From Mesodorylaimus sp. YZB2_4 (lineage: Eukaryota; Nematoda; Enoplea; Dorylaimida; Dorylaimidae): a DNA stretch of 64,000 nt. Location of the stretch: contig JASANH010000237.1 in the NCBI GenBank assembly GCA_030248295.1, forward strand, positions 186,001 to 250,000, written 5' to 3'. A program made the translations under genes and the position numbers. Positions within the stretch are counted from its first letter, which is position 1. The number at the start of each line of letters is the position of its first letter. Below the pieces are notes generated by a model. That model worked only from the letters and a program-made list of their open reading frames with translations, was not told the origin of the DNA and did no database searches. This document shows, piece after piece, positions 33,068 through 44,196 of this stretch.

Positions 33068-36000
33068 AACTGAGTGATGCGTTAAAATCGAAACTGGTTT
33101 AAATTCTCTTCGACTCTCTTACGTGCTAGGGGGCACCCGGAACTTGGTTAGGCGAAGTTGTTGGAGAGCGGACACGACACAAGTTTTATCCGTCATATTT
33201 ACTGAGGTATACTCAGACAATATGGTGTTTGTTTCTGCCCTAAGAAGGTAAACTTGCGAGCGTCTGAAAATTTTGATGGTAATTTTAAAACTGGTTTTAA
33301 TTTGGTTGAATACCGAGGTGACTGACGTGAAAATTGGCGAGTATTTGGTTTACAGTTTTTTGACAAAGGATAATTTTAATTAAAGTGAAAAGTTTAAGTC
33401 AATAAAATCCTTTCGAAGGGATTGTTGAGTCAGTTCCTTATTGGGTCAGCACCTTGACTTCCAGCAGGTTCACAATGCTGATCGTGAGATACTGTTTTCA
33501 AGCAAAGAAACTTTGAATAAAAAGAAGAAAATTTTCCGTGTAAATTAGAATTCCTACTCATACGGATACTCTGCTGGTGCCTGCAGATTCAGCCACACTT
33601 TAAACCCGTTTATATAACCGAGCGCATTAGTAACTTGATTATTTTGGCGATCTTCGACGAAAAGGGTGTGTGGGCTCCTTTATGCATCTCCCGAGTAGAC
33701 CCTCTCCTGGCATCTTCTCCTGCGGTGCTATTCTCTGGGAGCCTTTGCAGGCCATTTTCCGGTACCTCTTTGGGGGTACCGTTCGCTGTTTGTATCTGTC
33801 CTGCAGAAGCGATCAGATCCACACAATGTGCGTTGATTACAATTAAGTCATCGTAGTCAGTCTGAAATGGTTCTTGAGGCTTATTGAGGGACCCTTTCTT
33901 GGGTACACTGGGTAAATCTAAGCCCCCCCGTGACCCTTGCGAAATGACGGCGCTAGGCCCGTGTCGTGGCCCAGGGTGAGGCTTCTGCTCCCCACGCTGA
34001 GAGCGCACTTCCAGGGGAAGGATAGACCCCATGAAATGATTACCAAGTGTGTGCTCCTTAGCCCTCAAGTGCGCTTTATGGTGCTTGGCCACAAGCTGCG
34101 CGCATTTCTGCATCGTACTGTAGAAAGAGAATAAGTATGCATACAAAGGCAGTTATTTTGCGAGGTACCTGGCTAAGGAAATAAGTAGTACATGGTCAAT
34201 TCATCAAGAGCGCTGATCGATCATGGCATAAAATACTGATAAGAAAGACAGTGGCATCGAAACACAAAAATGCCGCCGAAACCTTGAAACAATTTTCCAT
34301 TATGCTGGTGATATGCAAAGCTAAACACCCAATTCTGTATACGGAGTTGAGGGTTCACAGATGTCATCTGACACACCCATTCTTACTTTACTGTAGAATA
34401 GTAAACTTTCAGCAGCCACTGTCCCGAGCTGACTGTCAGTCAGGCAAGAATCATCTGACTGCGACTAGGGAACGCAAGTACTTGATGAACAGGGCAGTTC
34501 GTGGCTGAATACCTCATTAAAAAACCGGTATCTGATAACTGGTGACAGCGTGAAGGACGCTATCGCTTTGAGGAATTTTCTTGGGTTGATACTCGTAAAA
34601 GGAGGTGTTGGACTTCTCGGGTATTTCCAGTTTATTCGTCTGCTATATGCACAGTAGTAGCCATGGCAAATATGATACCACTGTCAGTAATTAGAGGCGG
34701 CTTTATGGGTTCAATGAGCAAAACCATGTGTTTGCCAGTTTAACCTTTTCAAATTTCCCGATGGCGCAGGCACAGCACTTTATAGCACGTTGACCCTGTC
34801 CTGTGCGAAAATTAAGACGGAACACGCACAGCACAGCAAGAACATATTTATATTTGCTATAAGCGGTCATAAAGAAGATCACTGTGGCGTTTTTTTAAAA
34901 TCTTTTAGAAACTGTGAAAAGGTCTATTCAAAAAGCGTAAATCATGAGGAAGAAGCACCCAGTTTGCCCATTCAGGCGAGAAATCACTAGCGAGTTATAC
35001 GTACCTCGCTCAAAAAATCGGGCACTCCTGGGTGTTATCGACTGCCTTCGAAGTGGCGTCATACGTTTGATGAGGGTGGTAAGTTAGGGCGGTGACATGA
35101 GTTATGGGCGCGACGGACGATTGATGACGAGGACGAATGCCAACTATTCGCCCGAGCAAGAGACAATTATTCCGATATCACGTGCAGGCAGCATACGTTT
35201 TATGACGACATAGGGAACGGCATTGGTCGGGCATTGCCCGGATCAGAATGGGTGTCATCAGTCTCTGTCTACACAAATATGACTTGGCTTTGTCGCTGGA
35301 GTTTTTCTGTGTGGAAAAATACTCCGTCGCCTTTTATCATTCGTTTTGTCTTTGCACTCGTCAACAGTGTTCGAAGTCATTCATTCGTCTTCGAAAACAT
35401 TTGAATAAGATGTATTTTCTACGGCAGAACTTGACAATTAACTAAATGTTGATCAGGATAATAGCGGACATAAAAAAAGTTATAGTTAAAGCAGGTACAG
35501 GAAAACTTACAAGAAAGCTAGAATGGAACTGAGTGCGCAAAATTTCATATTCCCGCCATTTAAAGTGCGGCAACACCTAGCCTGTAGCGGTGCACTGGAA
35601 GCGAGAATCACGAATGCATTCGCAGCTGATTTTGCTGTTGCTGATGACTCATCTGCCACGAAACTGTTCTTAACTTTACACTTAATTGATTTCCATAGTT
35701 CTCAAATAAGGAATGTCATGATTTTCAGATTACGTTTTAAATTTTCAGAATGAATTAAATAGTTTTTGCAAAAATTCAGGTTTAGACCTGAATTCGTGGT
35801 AATTATGATGAAATTATTCTCTCATTCACTCACATCCTCTCATTATGCCGTGACTAGCGTCGCAATCGATGACCGCTTTTCAGATTGACGTTGAATTTTC
35901 TCACAACGGTCAACAAGTTGACTGTGGTTTTGATACTGGTATCAATAAATTCCTGGTAGTACATTTAACAGCACACTGAACTCACGTTTTTCCCAGAAAG

Positions 36001-36142
36001 CACGTTTTTATCGACTGTATTCCTTACTTGCCTCAACTTGGAGACATTTTTAGCCAAAGCTCCAATATTAAGATTCGGGTTGAATGAGATGATTTTGGAT
36101 TTTTTATGCATTATTTTTTGCCGATCCTTTCTTGGCAATAAC
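33068..36142. other. Intergenic, no gene seen apart from a SINE
   Basis: A 178-codon minus-strand open frame (33610-34146) runs through the SINE-A copy at 33956-34110 and has no domain; I read it as repeat-derived. No other protein-like ORF. Confidence 0.5.
33956..34110 (+). repeat. SINE-A copy (tRNA-derived)
   Basis: The head GTGTCGTGGCCCAGGGTGAG is followed by the body words ATGATTACCAAGTGTGTGCT, CCTTAGCCCTCAAGTGCG and GGTGCTTGGCCAC. The B box is degraded (GGATAGACCCC). Confidence 0.7.
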
Positions 36143-36660
36143 AGGCCAGCAGTCGGATAATCGAGGCGTGCGGAGACCAGCACATTGCAGCGTCCCCCTG
36201 CGTGTCTCAACCACTTCAACACGCGTCCTGCACTGGACACTGACTTGCTCGGACGACGGCGGGCGGGCTGTGAGCCCTGTCGGTGTTAGACTGTCCTCTC
36301 TGTCTCTCCACTTAGAGCACCTCGACGGTGCGTGGCGAGTAATCTAAGACCCACGGAGGTAAGCGAAGGTTTATGGTTGGCAAACCGACTGGGGTCGTGG
36401 CCCAGCGGGTTAAGGGTTTCACGCCTGTGTGCGCACTTAGAAGGGAGGGTTCGACTCCCGCCTCGGTATAAAATGATTGTCAAATATGTGTTCCTTAGCC
36501 CTCGAGTGCGCTGTGTAGTACTCGGCAGTGGATAAAGTATGACGTGACATGGCAAACCGACCCCTGTCACTGGGGATCTAACCCGGGACGAGTCCAGCCA
36601 CTCGCTCCCAAGCAGTGCGTGTAGACAAATGTCAAACCCCTGCACCACCGCGGCCGTCCC
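36143..36660 (-). repeat. SINE-B copy, reverse, split by a SINE-A insertion
   Basis: The minus strand begins GGACGGCCGCGGTGGTGCAG with B box GGTTAGATCCCC. The body is interrupted by SINE-A at 36390-36549 and resumes to about 36143. It corresponds to the uninterrupted copy at 17399-17832. Confidence 0.75.
36378..36561 (+). repeat. Intact SINE-A inserted in SINE-B, with 12-bp target duplication
   Basis: The SINE body is 36390-36549 (160 bp). The A box TGGCCCAGCGG and B box GGTTCGACTCC match pol III promoter consensus. The direct repeat TGGCAAACCGAC lies at 36378-36389 and again at 36550-36561, the mark of target-primed retrotransposition. This is the best reference copy of the family in the window. 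Confidence 0.92.
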
Positions 36661-36661
36661 T

Positions 36662-37749
36662 GCAGTAATCCACATGTGCTGTGTACAACTAGCGCCATGT
36701 TATTGACGTCCTATAATGCTCCGCCTACTGCCCACTTTATTTACGGCTCTGTTATTCTTCTACACTTGGGCAACGAATGGTTATACTGTAAGACCACACG
36801 GGGAGGGGGGCTGTCCTGTCACGCGTTGAAGTGTATCATGTCAGATTATACCTTTCTATTGTTAGGCATGGATCATGTCTCATTGGAGGGCATGATCATG
36901 TCTCAGGCTGAGCAGCCGTACATTGGAGGGTGCCACGGAAGGGGATGGTCCAAAAAGCTCTCCAGACACTCAAACAGCCCAACCCTTTCTGCCTCGCACG
37001 GAGTGGTATCGACTGGCCAGCAAAGACAACCATATAGCAAACTTTCCTCACTGTCCAAATAGGCCTATTGCACCTTGTATGCCTGGCTGCCTATAAGAAC
37101 TGTCGTTCATCCGATACCCCCCCCCCCCCCCAGTCTGCAGAAACATCCTCCTAGACAGTTCCTATTCCTGCTGTCTGTTGCGCATGCTGATTCCCTCTTT
37201 CCCGCCCACCGCACGCTGACCCATGATATTCCACATGTTTGACATATGAGTTCCACGTGGAAACAGAATGACGCAGCATGGATCTCCGGCGGATGGATGA
37301 ACAGAAATAAGCATTGTAAATAAAAATATTACCAATTGCGATTGAGACAGCACTCACAAAAGTAGCATCTTATGCAGATTTCTAAGAATTCCTGTTGCCC
37401 GTGTCACATATTCCGTTTGAGCCTCCTCTAGCCTTTTGCCGTTTCCGTCTCCTGCCCAAGATTCAGGCGCTAGTAGCTGTTGAAAAGGAATCACTGCTAT
37501 TGTCAGCAAACTTTCATCTGCTGTCGGGTCGGACCTTTTCGCAAGCAGATCAAACAGTCGTTGTGTCAACAAACATATGAATTATGATTGGATTTTGTAG
37601 ATAGTCATTTTAGAGAAATATTTTTTCAGATGTTCCCTGAACGAATGTCAGAACTGTTTCCACCGACATGAGCAGACATGCTAATTAAAAAGCAGGAAAT
37701 AAAGTCGTGGTGGTCTGCCAGCCAGAATCGCTCGTGACATACATTCAAG
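36662..37749. other. Intergenic, no gene seen
   Basis: A C-run lies at about 37118-37131. No ORF with recognisable domain features. Confidence 0.5.
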
Positions 37750-38418
37750 ATGTTGTTCCCTGTCCCTCTGGCTGTATACTTGGTATTCCTGTCGACAGCT
37801 TCATCAGACGAACACCTAATCAAGAAACGATACAACTGGCGTGATGAAGGAAACTTATACTGGTCCGAAAAGTGCGACTGGAATGGGAATGATATCGGCA
37901 ATGTGCAGGCCACTGGCGAGAAATGTGGTGGCGAATGCGCTCGTAAATCGGGCTGCACTCACTTCACGTGGACTGGTCACAACGGTGGCACGTGCTGGTT
38001 GAAAGGAGGGTCCACGTCCTTGGACAGAGCTATCTCGTTCAACAGAGGCTACTCGGTGTGCGGGATGATGAAGAGCAGTGGGGTAGGCGGGGGCGGGGGC
38101 GGGGAGCGGGAGGGGGGTGGTGCTCCTGGAAAAACCACTCGCTACTGGGATTGTTGCAAGGTAAGCTGCGGGTGGAGTGGCAAAGCTGCAGTTTCTTCTC
38201 CCGTACAATCGTGCCAGCGCAATGGCAAGAGCGCAGTCGATATGAATTCCCAGAGCAGTTGCAATGGCGGGAACAGCTATGTGTGCAATTCGAATCAACC
38301 GTGGGCCATCAACCGAAACCGCTTTTATGTCATAAGATGCGCGCTGGCGGGAAATTCAAAAGTTGCGCACTGTAGGCACTTGGTGATCCACTTGAAAGCC
38401 TGTCTGAAAAAACCATAG
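37750..38418 (+). CDS. PAN/apple domain fused to the N-terminal part of a GH45 endoglucanase; apparently truncated
   Basis: 222 codons in one open frame. Residues 1-18 are a signal peptide. 28-107 form a PAN/apple-like domain (Cys 42, 59, 63, 69, 82, 104; KCGGECARKSGCTHFTW). 108-128 are a Gly-rich linker. From 129 the frame reads TTRYWDCCKVSCGW, the hallmark of glycosyl hydrolase family 45, with Asp134 at the catalytic-base position, then GKAAV, SCNGGNSYVC and NQPWAIN. Fungal GH45 enzymes are about 200 aa; only about 66 residues are present. The second catalytic Asp (in the HFDLNIPGG-type motif) is missing, and after NRNRFY (about residue 193) similarity stops. GH45 hydrolyses beta-1,4-glucan and reached several animal lineages by transfer from fungi. 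It could be a pseudogene, or the rest could lie in an exon I cannot see. A GTAAGC at 38161 lies inside the conserved CCK-SCGW and is probably not used. Confidence 0.8.
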   Translation: MLFPVPLAVYLVFLSTASSDEHLIKKRYNWRDEGNLYWSEKCDWNGNDIGNVQATGEKCGGECARKSGCTHFTWTGHNGGTCWLKGGSTSLDRAISFNRGYSVCGMMKSSGVGGGGGGEREGGGAPGKTTRYWDCCKVSCGWSGKAAVSSPVQSCQRNGKSAVDMNSQSSCNGGNSYVCNSNQPWAINRNRFYVIRCALAGNSKVAHCRHLVIHLKACLKKP

Positions 38419-38528
38419 TTGGCGAACAGTAATGCAGAACAAATTATTGCAAAATACGTCTCGTACAGGTTTGGAGTAAGGTTATCTGTGTGAAATTGTC
38501 ATAAGTGGCGCACAGCGGGAAATTCAAA
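38329..38528. repeat. Pair of ~31-bp direct repeats at the GH45 breakpoint
   Basis: GTCATAAG, GCGC, GCGGGAAATTCAAA occur in the same order at 38329-38361 and 38498-38528, 169 bp apart. The first copy starts exactly where GH45 similarity ends. Confidence 0.6.
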
Positions 38529-40730
38529 TTTTGTATTGTATCAGCCAGCGAGCTGGTCCGAAACGGCTGAAATTTTTTATTTTTTTGTCTCGATAAGTAC
38601 TTTCCACAGTATTGCTTCCTCAAAGCGTGTCTTTGGCCCTTTAAACCGCTTTGCCACGACCCAAGTAATCCGGGTATTCTCGCACTAACCTGAAAAGCGA
38701 TGTGCCAAGCATTATTATACGCAGTGTTAGTATATTACCTGTCTACTTAAACTCGCCTTGCGGAAATATTTGAACGTGATCCTCGCTGATTTCGCTGTAT
38801 TCTTTTGCCGTCTGTCGTCATATTTTATCCATAGCCAAGCCCATTCAGCGCACTCGACGGCTAAGAAGCATCGCACTACTGTACTTGATGTTACTAGCTG
38901 GACGACCAGAGAACGGGTGAGACCTATTTAATAGGACCTGCGACGATTCCCCAGTGTGGGCAGTGTAAAGTACAAGTTGTGCTGCAGCTCAACGTGCAAG
39001 GTATTCAGGCGACAAACTTTTTGAACTCCTAACTTATTGCAGAAGAAATGGTTTACACGCTGCCAATACGAGTGTATTTAAGACCAACCCAGTTTTTTTT
39101 TGCCAATAAAGGCATGTTTCGAATCTAAATGTAGAACTAACTCACCGTTGATCGGTGAAAAACAGAAGACATAAATTAAGGCAGTGGGACTTTCTCAAGC
39201 AGTTTTCTCATTTACGATACATTCGGCTCGTCTTCTTTGTCCTTGAACCAGGCGAGCGTGGTTCAAGGAGCAAACGTGAAGCAAGCATTTTAGGCCACTA
39301 TTACAACATGGCTTTTGTAGCATGGCAGTCGAGCGATGATTCAACAAAATCGTGAAGTATTTGAGGCATATTTCATATCTAGGATAAGCGAAGGAGATTC
39401 GTTCATGAGTACTTAACGTTATTCCCATACGAAGGCTCAAAATTTGAATAGCCGCAGTTTTTTCAATACTGATTGTGGGGCAAACGACACGGTGGGGCAG
39501 TCGTCTCAGTTGGGGAACCGACCGAGTGGGGGGGGGGGGGGGGCGAAACCGTCCCACAATCATTTAATAGACCATCGAAAATTGGTCTGGAGGAGTTAGC
39601 TGTAAAACTACAGTTTCTGGACCGATTTTTGGACCCTGCACTCTGCAACCATTTGGGTGACCCTTGCCGTGACCCATGCCGGGTGCGGGGATTCTCAGTA
39701 CTCGGCTAATTGATTCTTTGGCCTCACGAATGATTCTAGCTTTACTCACAATCAGTTCTTTTCTTCAGTAGCAAGACCTGATATGATTTCGTTCTTGCTT
39801 GCAAAACACGCAAACTGGATTGTTCACGACTATTAAATGCACGTTTCCTATTTCGGGGTTTCGAGAAGGAGCAAACTGTGTGGTAAGCGTAACTGTCTTT
39901 TCTAACACGCGATTTGTCATCAGGTTGGAATATCTGGGCGGCCATCTGTTCCCCTTTCTCAATCAGCCTTTTTTTACTTAAAGTACATAAACCACAATTA
40001 TCGACTTTTAAATTTCGCGCGTTTTTTATTTGCAATTTTTAACGTATGTATTGTGAAGCTGTGCTTTACTAACTACTTTTCAGGTTTTTGCTTATGCAGG
40101 GAATTCAAAAAATATGTTTTCAAATTTATTGTCAGAACGATTATTCCCCCTTTTGCCTACGACACATCACGCCAATAACAATCTTGTTTTGCATTTTGAT
40201 TTTTTCTAAAATCAAAAACGCATAAGAAAGCAGCTTTGTAAAAAATCCTCCATTTAATCCTCGTCTATCACATAACATTTTCCAATAGCCTGCTTCCGTT
40301 AGCCGGCGCCTGGCGGGATTCAATAATAATAGGCTTAAATGCGGGGTCTGATTTCGAGACGGTGATGGGAAGAATTGAAGAAGAGGGCGGAGATGTTAAG
40401 CTTTTCATCGACTAAACCACATTTTGTTCCTTTGAACCCACGGGTTTTGGAATTGAGAGCAACATTCTTGCATTAAAGGCCCTAAAAGGAGAATTGGGAA
40501 TAAGAAAATATAAAAGCTCAATTGAGATTTTATTATTTGGCCAAAATTCAATAGCTCATAAGCTTTTGACATGTCTGCATAAAAGGTGGACTCGGGCCAT
40601 CGCGTGCTTCGACCTCAATCGCCGTCTGCTATCGTCTGGCCACTGGATTTCGAAAGATTGTCTTCGCAGATTGCCCTCGTCTGGTCTTAAAGTTCGACGA
40701 AAAATTGAGATTGGGTTTTTAAGTTAAAAA
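38529..40730. other. Intergenic, no gene seen
   Basis: A SINE-A tail in reverse is at about 38818-38870 (TTTTATCCATAGCCAAGC). A G-run lies at about 39528-39542. I searched here for the missing CCACYELTF-type half of the GH45 and saw nothing. Confidence 0.5.
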
Positions 40731-43700
40731 ATGTTCAAAATTTTGCCTGTTCTAATTCTAGTTTCTGCTCTAACTTGTGCAGTTTTTGAGAGAAATTCAA
40801 ATTTTCAATTTTTCCCTTCCTTACAACTCGATTCATCGCCAATTTGTCAAGCTATCCACGCTCGATCGTGGGGAATCACACTGGCCTGTTGCAGTACCAA
40901 GGCACCTCTGCCTGATCACTGTAAATATAATATTCCACACATGTGCAAATTTCCTCAATGTTCTTGTACAATAATTGTGGATGTGGACAATGTGCAATGT
41001 TCAGACGAGGCTCCCAGGCGAGAATGGCGAGATCACGAGACATCGCCCGATGACGAACCATTTCAATGTCGTAATCCAAATTTTCCAAATGAACACGGCG
41101 AATTCATGCTAACTTTATTAGTTCGATCAAAATCATTAATAAAACCATTTTTATTAGGTTTATCAAAATATAAAATTATAGAACTGACTTTAATCTGGAA
41201 TGGAAATAAAGAACATGAATCTGATATAATTCATGATGATTTTTTTGAATATTTTCGATTACTTCGAAGTTTAAGAATTTTTGGAACTGCTAATGGAACT
41301 TTTAATTTATCAATAAAAAATCAACAAGATTTATTACCAATCAGTTTAGGAGTATTAAATCGATTAGAAATGTTATCATTGGTTAATATAACGAATTTGA
41401 GGCAATTACCAGATAAAATAGATTTTTCGTCGACATTACGTTATTTATTGATTCAAAATTGTGCAAATCTAATTCGATTACCCGACTGGATAACTGATTT
41501 GACTGCATTGGATTATGTCAAACTTACTCGAACCGGCATTCAAAATGTGAGTTCGCTAGCCGCATTGACATCACTCAAATATTTGTACCTACCCCAGAAT
41601 AAAATCATGGATTTAAGTTTTGTAATATTCGAATCAGAAATTATGCAAGAATTGGATTTGAGTTTAAATGAAATTTGTTGCATCGGCGCATTGACTTTTT
41701 CCAAATCGACAGCATTGAAATATTTGGATTTGAGTGACAATCCGTTAAAAAGATTACCGAGCGGAGGATTTTCGAAACTGGCAAACTTGCAGTGGTTGTA
41801 TTTGAGACATAAAGTGGTGGTTGGTGGTTCGAAAAAGAAGGTAAGTGAAGATTTTCAAAATGGTTACCGTTAATCATGATTTTTCTGAAGGAGAAGAAAT
41901 CTTTGGGATATATGTACCTGGGCAAAGTGAAAGAAAGCCTGGTAAAAGTGACCACTTCACACTGTATCAGAATCGATAAAGTAGATTGATCACTGCAAAC
42001 TGTGCAGCACTCTTGGATTTGTCCAGGGTTTCTAGCGCTGGGCTTTAACCTGGTAGGGTGGGGGGGGACCTGGTTTCAAACTCTATTTTTGGCCATTTTC
42101 GAGGGCGAGACACACTGCGAAGAGTGATTGCAGGCGTAACTCAAGGCCAGAGGTCAGAAAGACTTAGGCCACTTCACAATGCCATGCTGCACATTGTCAT
42201 GGGAGACAAATCCCATCATGGCCGAGTATGGCTTCAGTTATAATCTGCTTAAAAATCAGAGATGGTTCAGGTCATTGTCCACTGCGTGAGTGAGTCAGTT
42301 TTATGCTGCAGTAATGCAAAGTCGACAGTCAAGTCAAGTTAACAGTGCCTCGCCTTGAACAGAGCTACAGTAGTGGGTCACATCTTAGATACACTACACT
42401 GCTGGGCCCATTTTCCATGAAATATACAGCACAAGGGGCGGTTATCTGTAATTCGCGTTCGCAATGCTTCAATGGCATGCAGTAAACACAGCAGGTATAT
42501 CATGCACTATACAGTACTGCTTCATGAAGCCACGCGGGCAACAGATCAGCTCAGTACTGTCTGTGTGGGCACTGCTTTTGATATAACCAGTAAATAATCC
42601 TCTGATATTTTCTGTGATCTGATCTAGCTCTGATTTTTTGTGACCGACTGCTTCGGTCTTCTGTGGTGTGTAGGATACTGTGTGTGCTTCTCTGATGGAG
42701 TGTCAGGCTGACGTCTGGGCCCTCTTTCACGTCTTCCGCCTGTTCTTGGAAGAACGGAGGGGTCAGCCATGTCATGTCATTCTTTATCCATAGCCAAGCG
42801 CCATACGCACGCTTGAGAGATCGTGAACGCATATGACATCATTTTTTTACGCTGGCTGGATTCGAACCCTCGTCTAAGTTCGCATCCAGCTTGAGAGGCA
42901 GACTCCACAATCTACTAGGCCACGGTCCATCAGTGCTTCTCTTACAGTGTAAAGTACAGCAGGCGTAGTTTACATTTCTCTGGGGACTCACGATCAGACC
43001 ACGATGAGCGTTCGCCATCATCAGAGCGACTGTCTGAAACTGCTGTTCTTCTTCAGGTTACCAAAGCGACACTAGAATCGCTGACCCCCGATATGCTGGC
43101 TGGTCTAAAACGTTTGGAATATCTGTCACTGGAAAACAACCCGAATATGGTCATCCACCATCAGGCACTCGCTTCTGTGTCCTCACTAAAAAGCTTAGAC
43201 CTAAGCTATTGTAATTTGAGCTCATTGCCCGAATCTGTCCTCCATTTATGCTATTTGAAATTCTTATGGTTGAAATTCAATCGTTTTCGATCCTCATCGA
43301 GTATTCACCCATCAACATTCTCCATGCTTCCATTAAACGATATGAACGTTTTTGATTTATCCGAGAATAGCTTAACACAAAACCCGTACTCTCTATTCCT
43401 AGTCCCCCTGGAAAATACGGCCCTAATGGAGAGTATTGTTTCGGCATTGAAGCACCAGCCATTGTGGTGGCACGATACGTGCGCCCGTCGACATTGGACA
43501 CTGCGTCTAGTACTCAACAACTCCAATCAAACCCTGAAAATATTCTACACCAACCTATTGGGTATTGAGGACGTGGGTGGCAGTCCGGCATGGATCGATG
43601 ACCATACTCAATGCGATGCTAGTTACAAGAAAATAATGCGCGAATTAGAACCCTACGAGACCCTGAAAGATTCGAGCACTTGTAGTCGACTAGTGGAACA

Positions 43701-44196
43701 ACGTCGAGTGAATCGACGATTTCGACAACAGCTTTACACAATCCAATCAAATTCGAATAAAGCCACTAATTCGACCAACAATGCCTGCCCGCCCGTGCTC
43801 GTTAGCGAAGGCGTTGAAGAAGCGCACGATTCGCAAAATGCGGCCAAGACACGACAAGACCCGCTCGAGTATCCTCATCAAACATCCCACGGGCACGAGA
43901 CCACGCCCGACGCTGTGCAAAGAGCATTCAATAATGCGGTCAAGAATCAGCACGATGAGCAACTGGATGATCGCACGCCATTTTTCCCGGATGGAGATCC
44001 TTCAAAAAGCGGGGATTTTTTCGATAGTAATTTTCCCCCACCCTTGCCCGAAGACTGCAGCCATTTATATTCGACCATCGACGTATTTGGATATGTGCTA
44101 GCTGCTAATTTTGTTGTTCTGATTAGTGTCAGCTTATCGTGCATTATTTTGTTGTGTAAAAGGAGAAATCGAGCAGTTGACTCGGCCAGTGCTTGA
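40731..44196 (+). CDS. Leucine-rich-repeat type I membrane protein
   Basis: Exons 40731-41840 and 43057-44196 (phase-0 intron of 1216 bp) give 749 aa. Residues 1-17 are a signal peptide. About 33-125 form a Cys-rich N-terminal region (CC, CKY, CKFPQCSC, CRN). From about 170 there are LRRs of LxxLxLxxN type: LRSLRIFG, LEMLSLVNITNL, LRYLLIQNC, LDYVKLTRT, LKYLYLPQN, MQELDLSLN, LKYLDLSDN, LQWLYLRH, and in exon 2 LEYLSLENN, LKSLDLSYC, LKFLWLKFN. A Cys-containing cap-like part (HDTCARRHW, TQCD) follows, then a low-complexity acidic stalk, a transmembrane helix (about 715-737) and a 12-residue basic tail (KRRNRAVDSASA). The extracellular receptor or adhesion role is inferred. The tail has no kinase, TIR or ITIM. 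Exon 1 is very AT-rich, exon 2 is not. Confidence 0.85.
42775..42935 (-). repeat. SINE-A copy in the LRR gene intron
   Basis: On the minus strand: A box TGGCCTAGTAG, B box GGTTCGAATCC, then AAAATGATGTCATATGCGTT and GGCGCTTGGCTATGGATAAA with a TGACATGACATGG end. Confidence 0.85.

Noticed and set aside
33610..34146. 178-codon minus-strand open frame
   Set aside because: Its 5' half is the SINE-A copy at 33956-34110 read backwards, and the rest has no recognisable domain.
38161..38166. GTAAGC as an intron donor in the GH45 gene
   Set aside because: The open frame continues with SCGW, which is conserved in GH45 directly after CCK, so coding runs through it.
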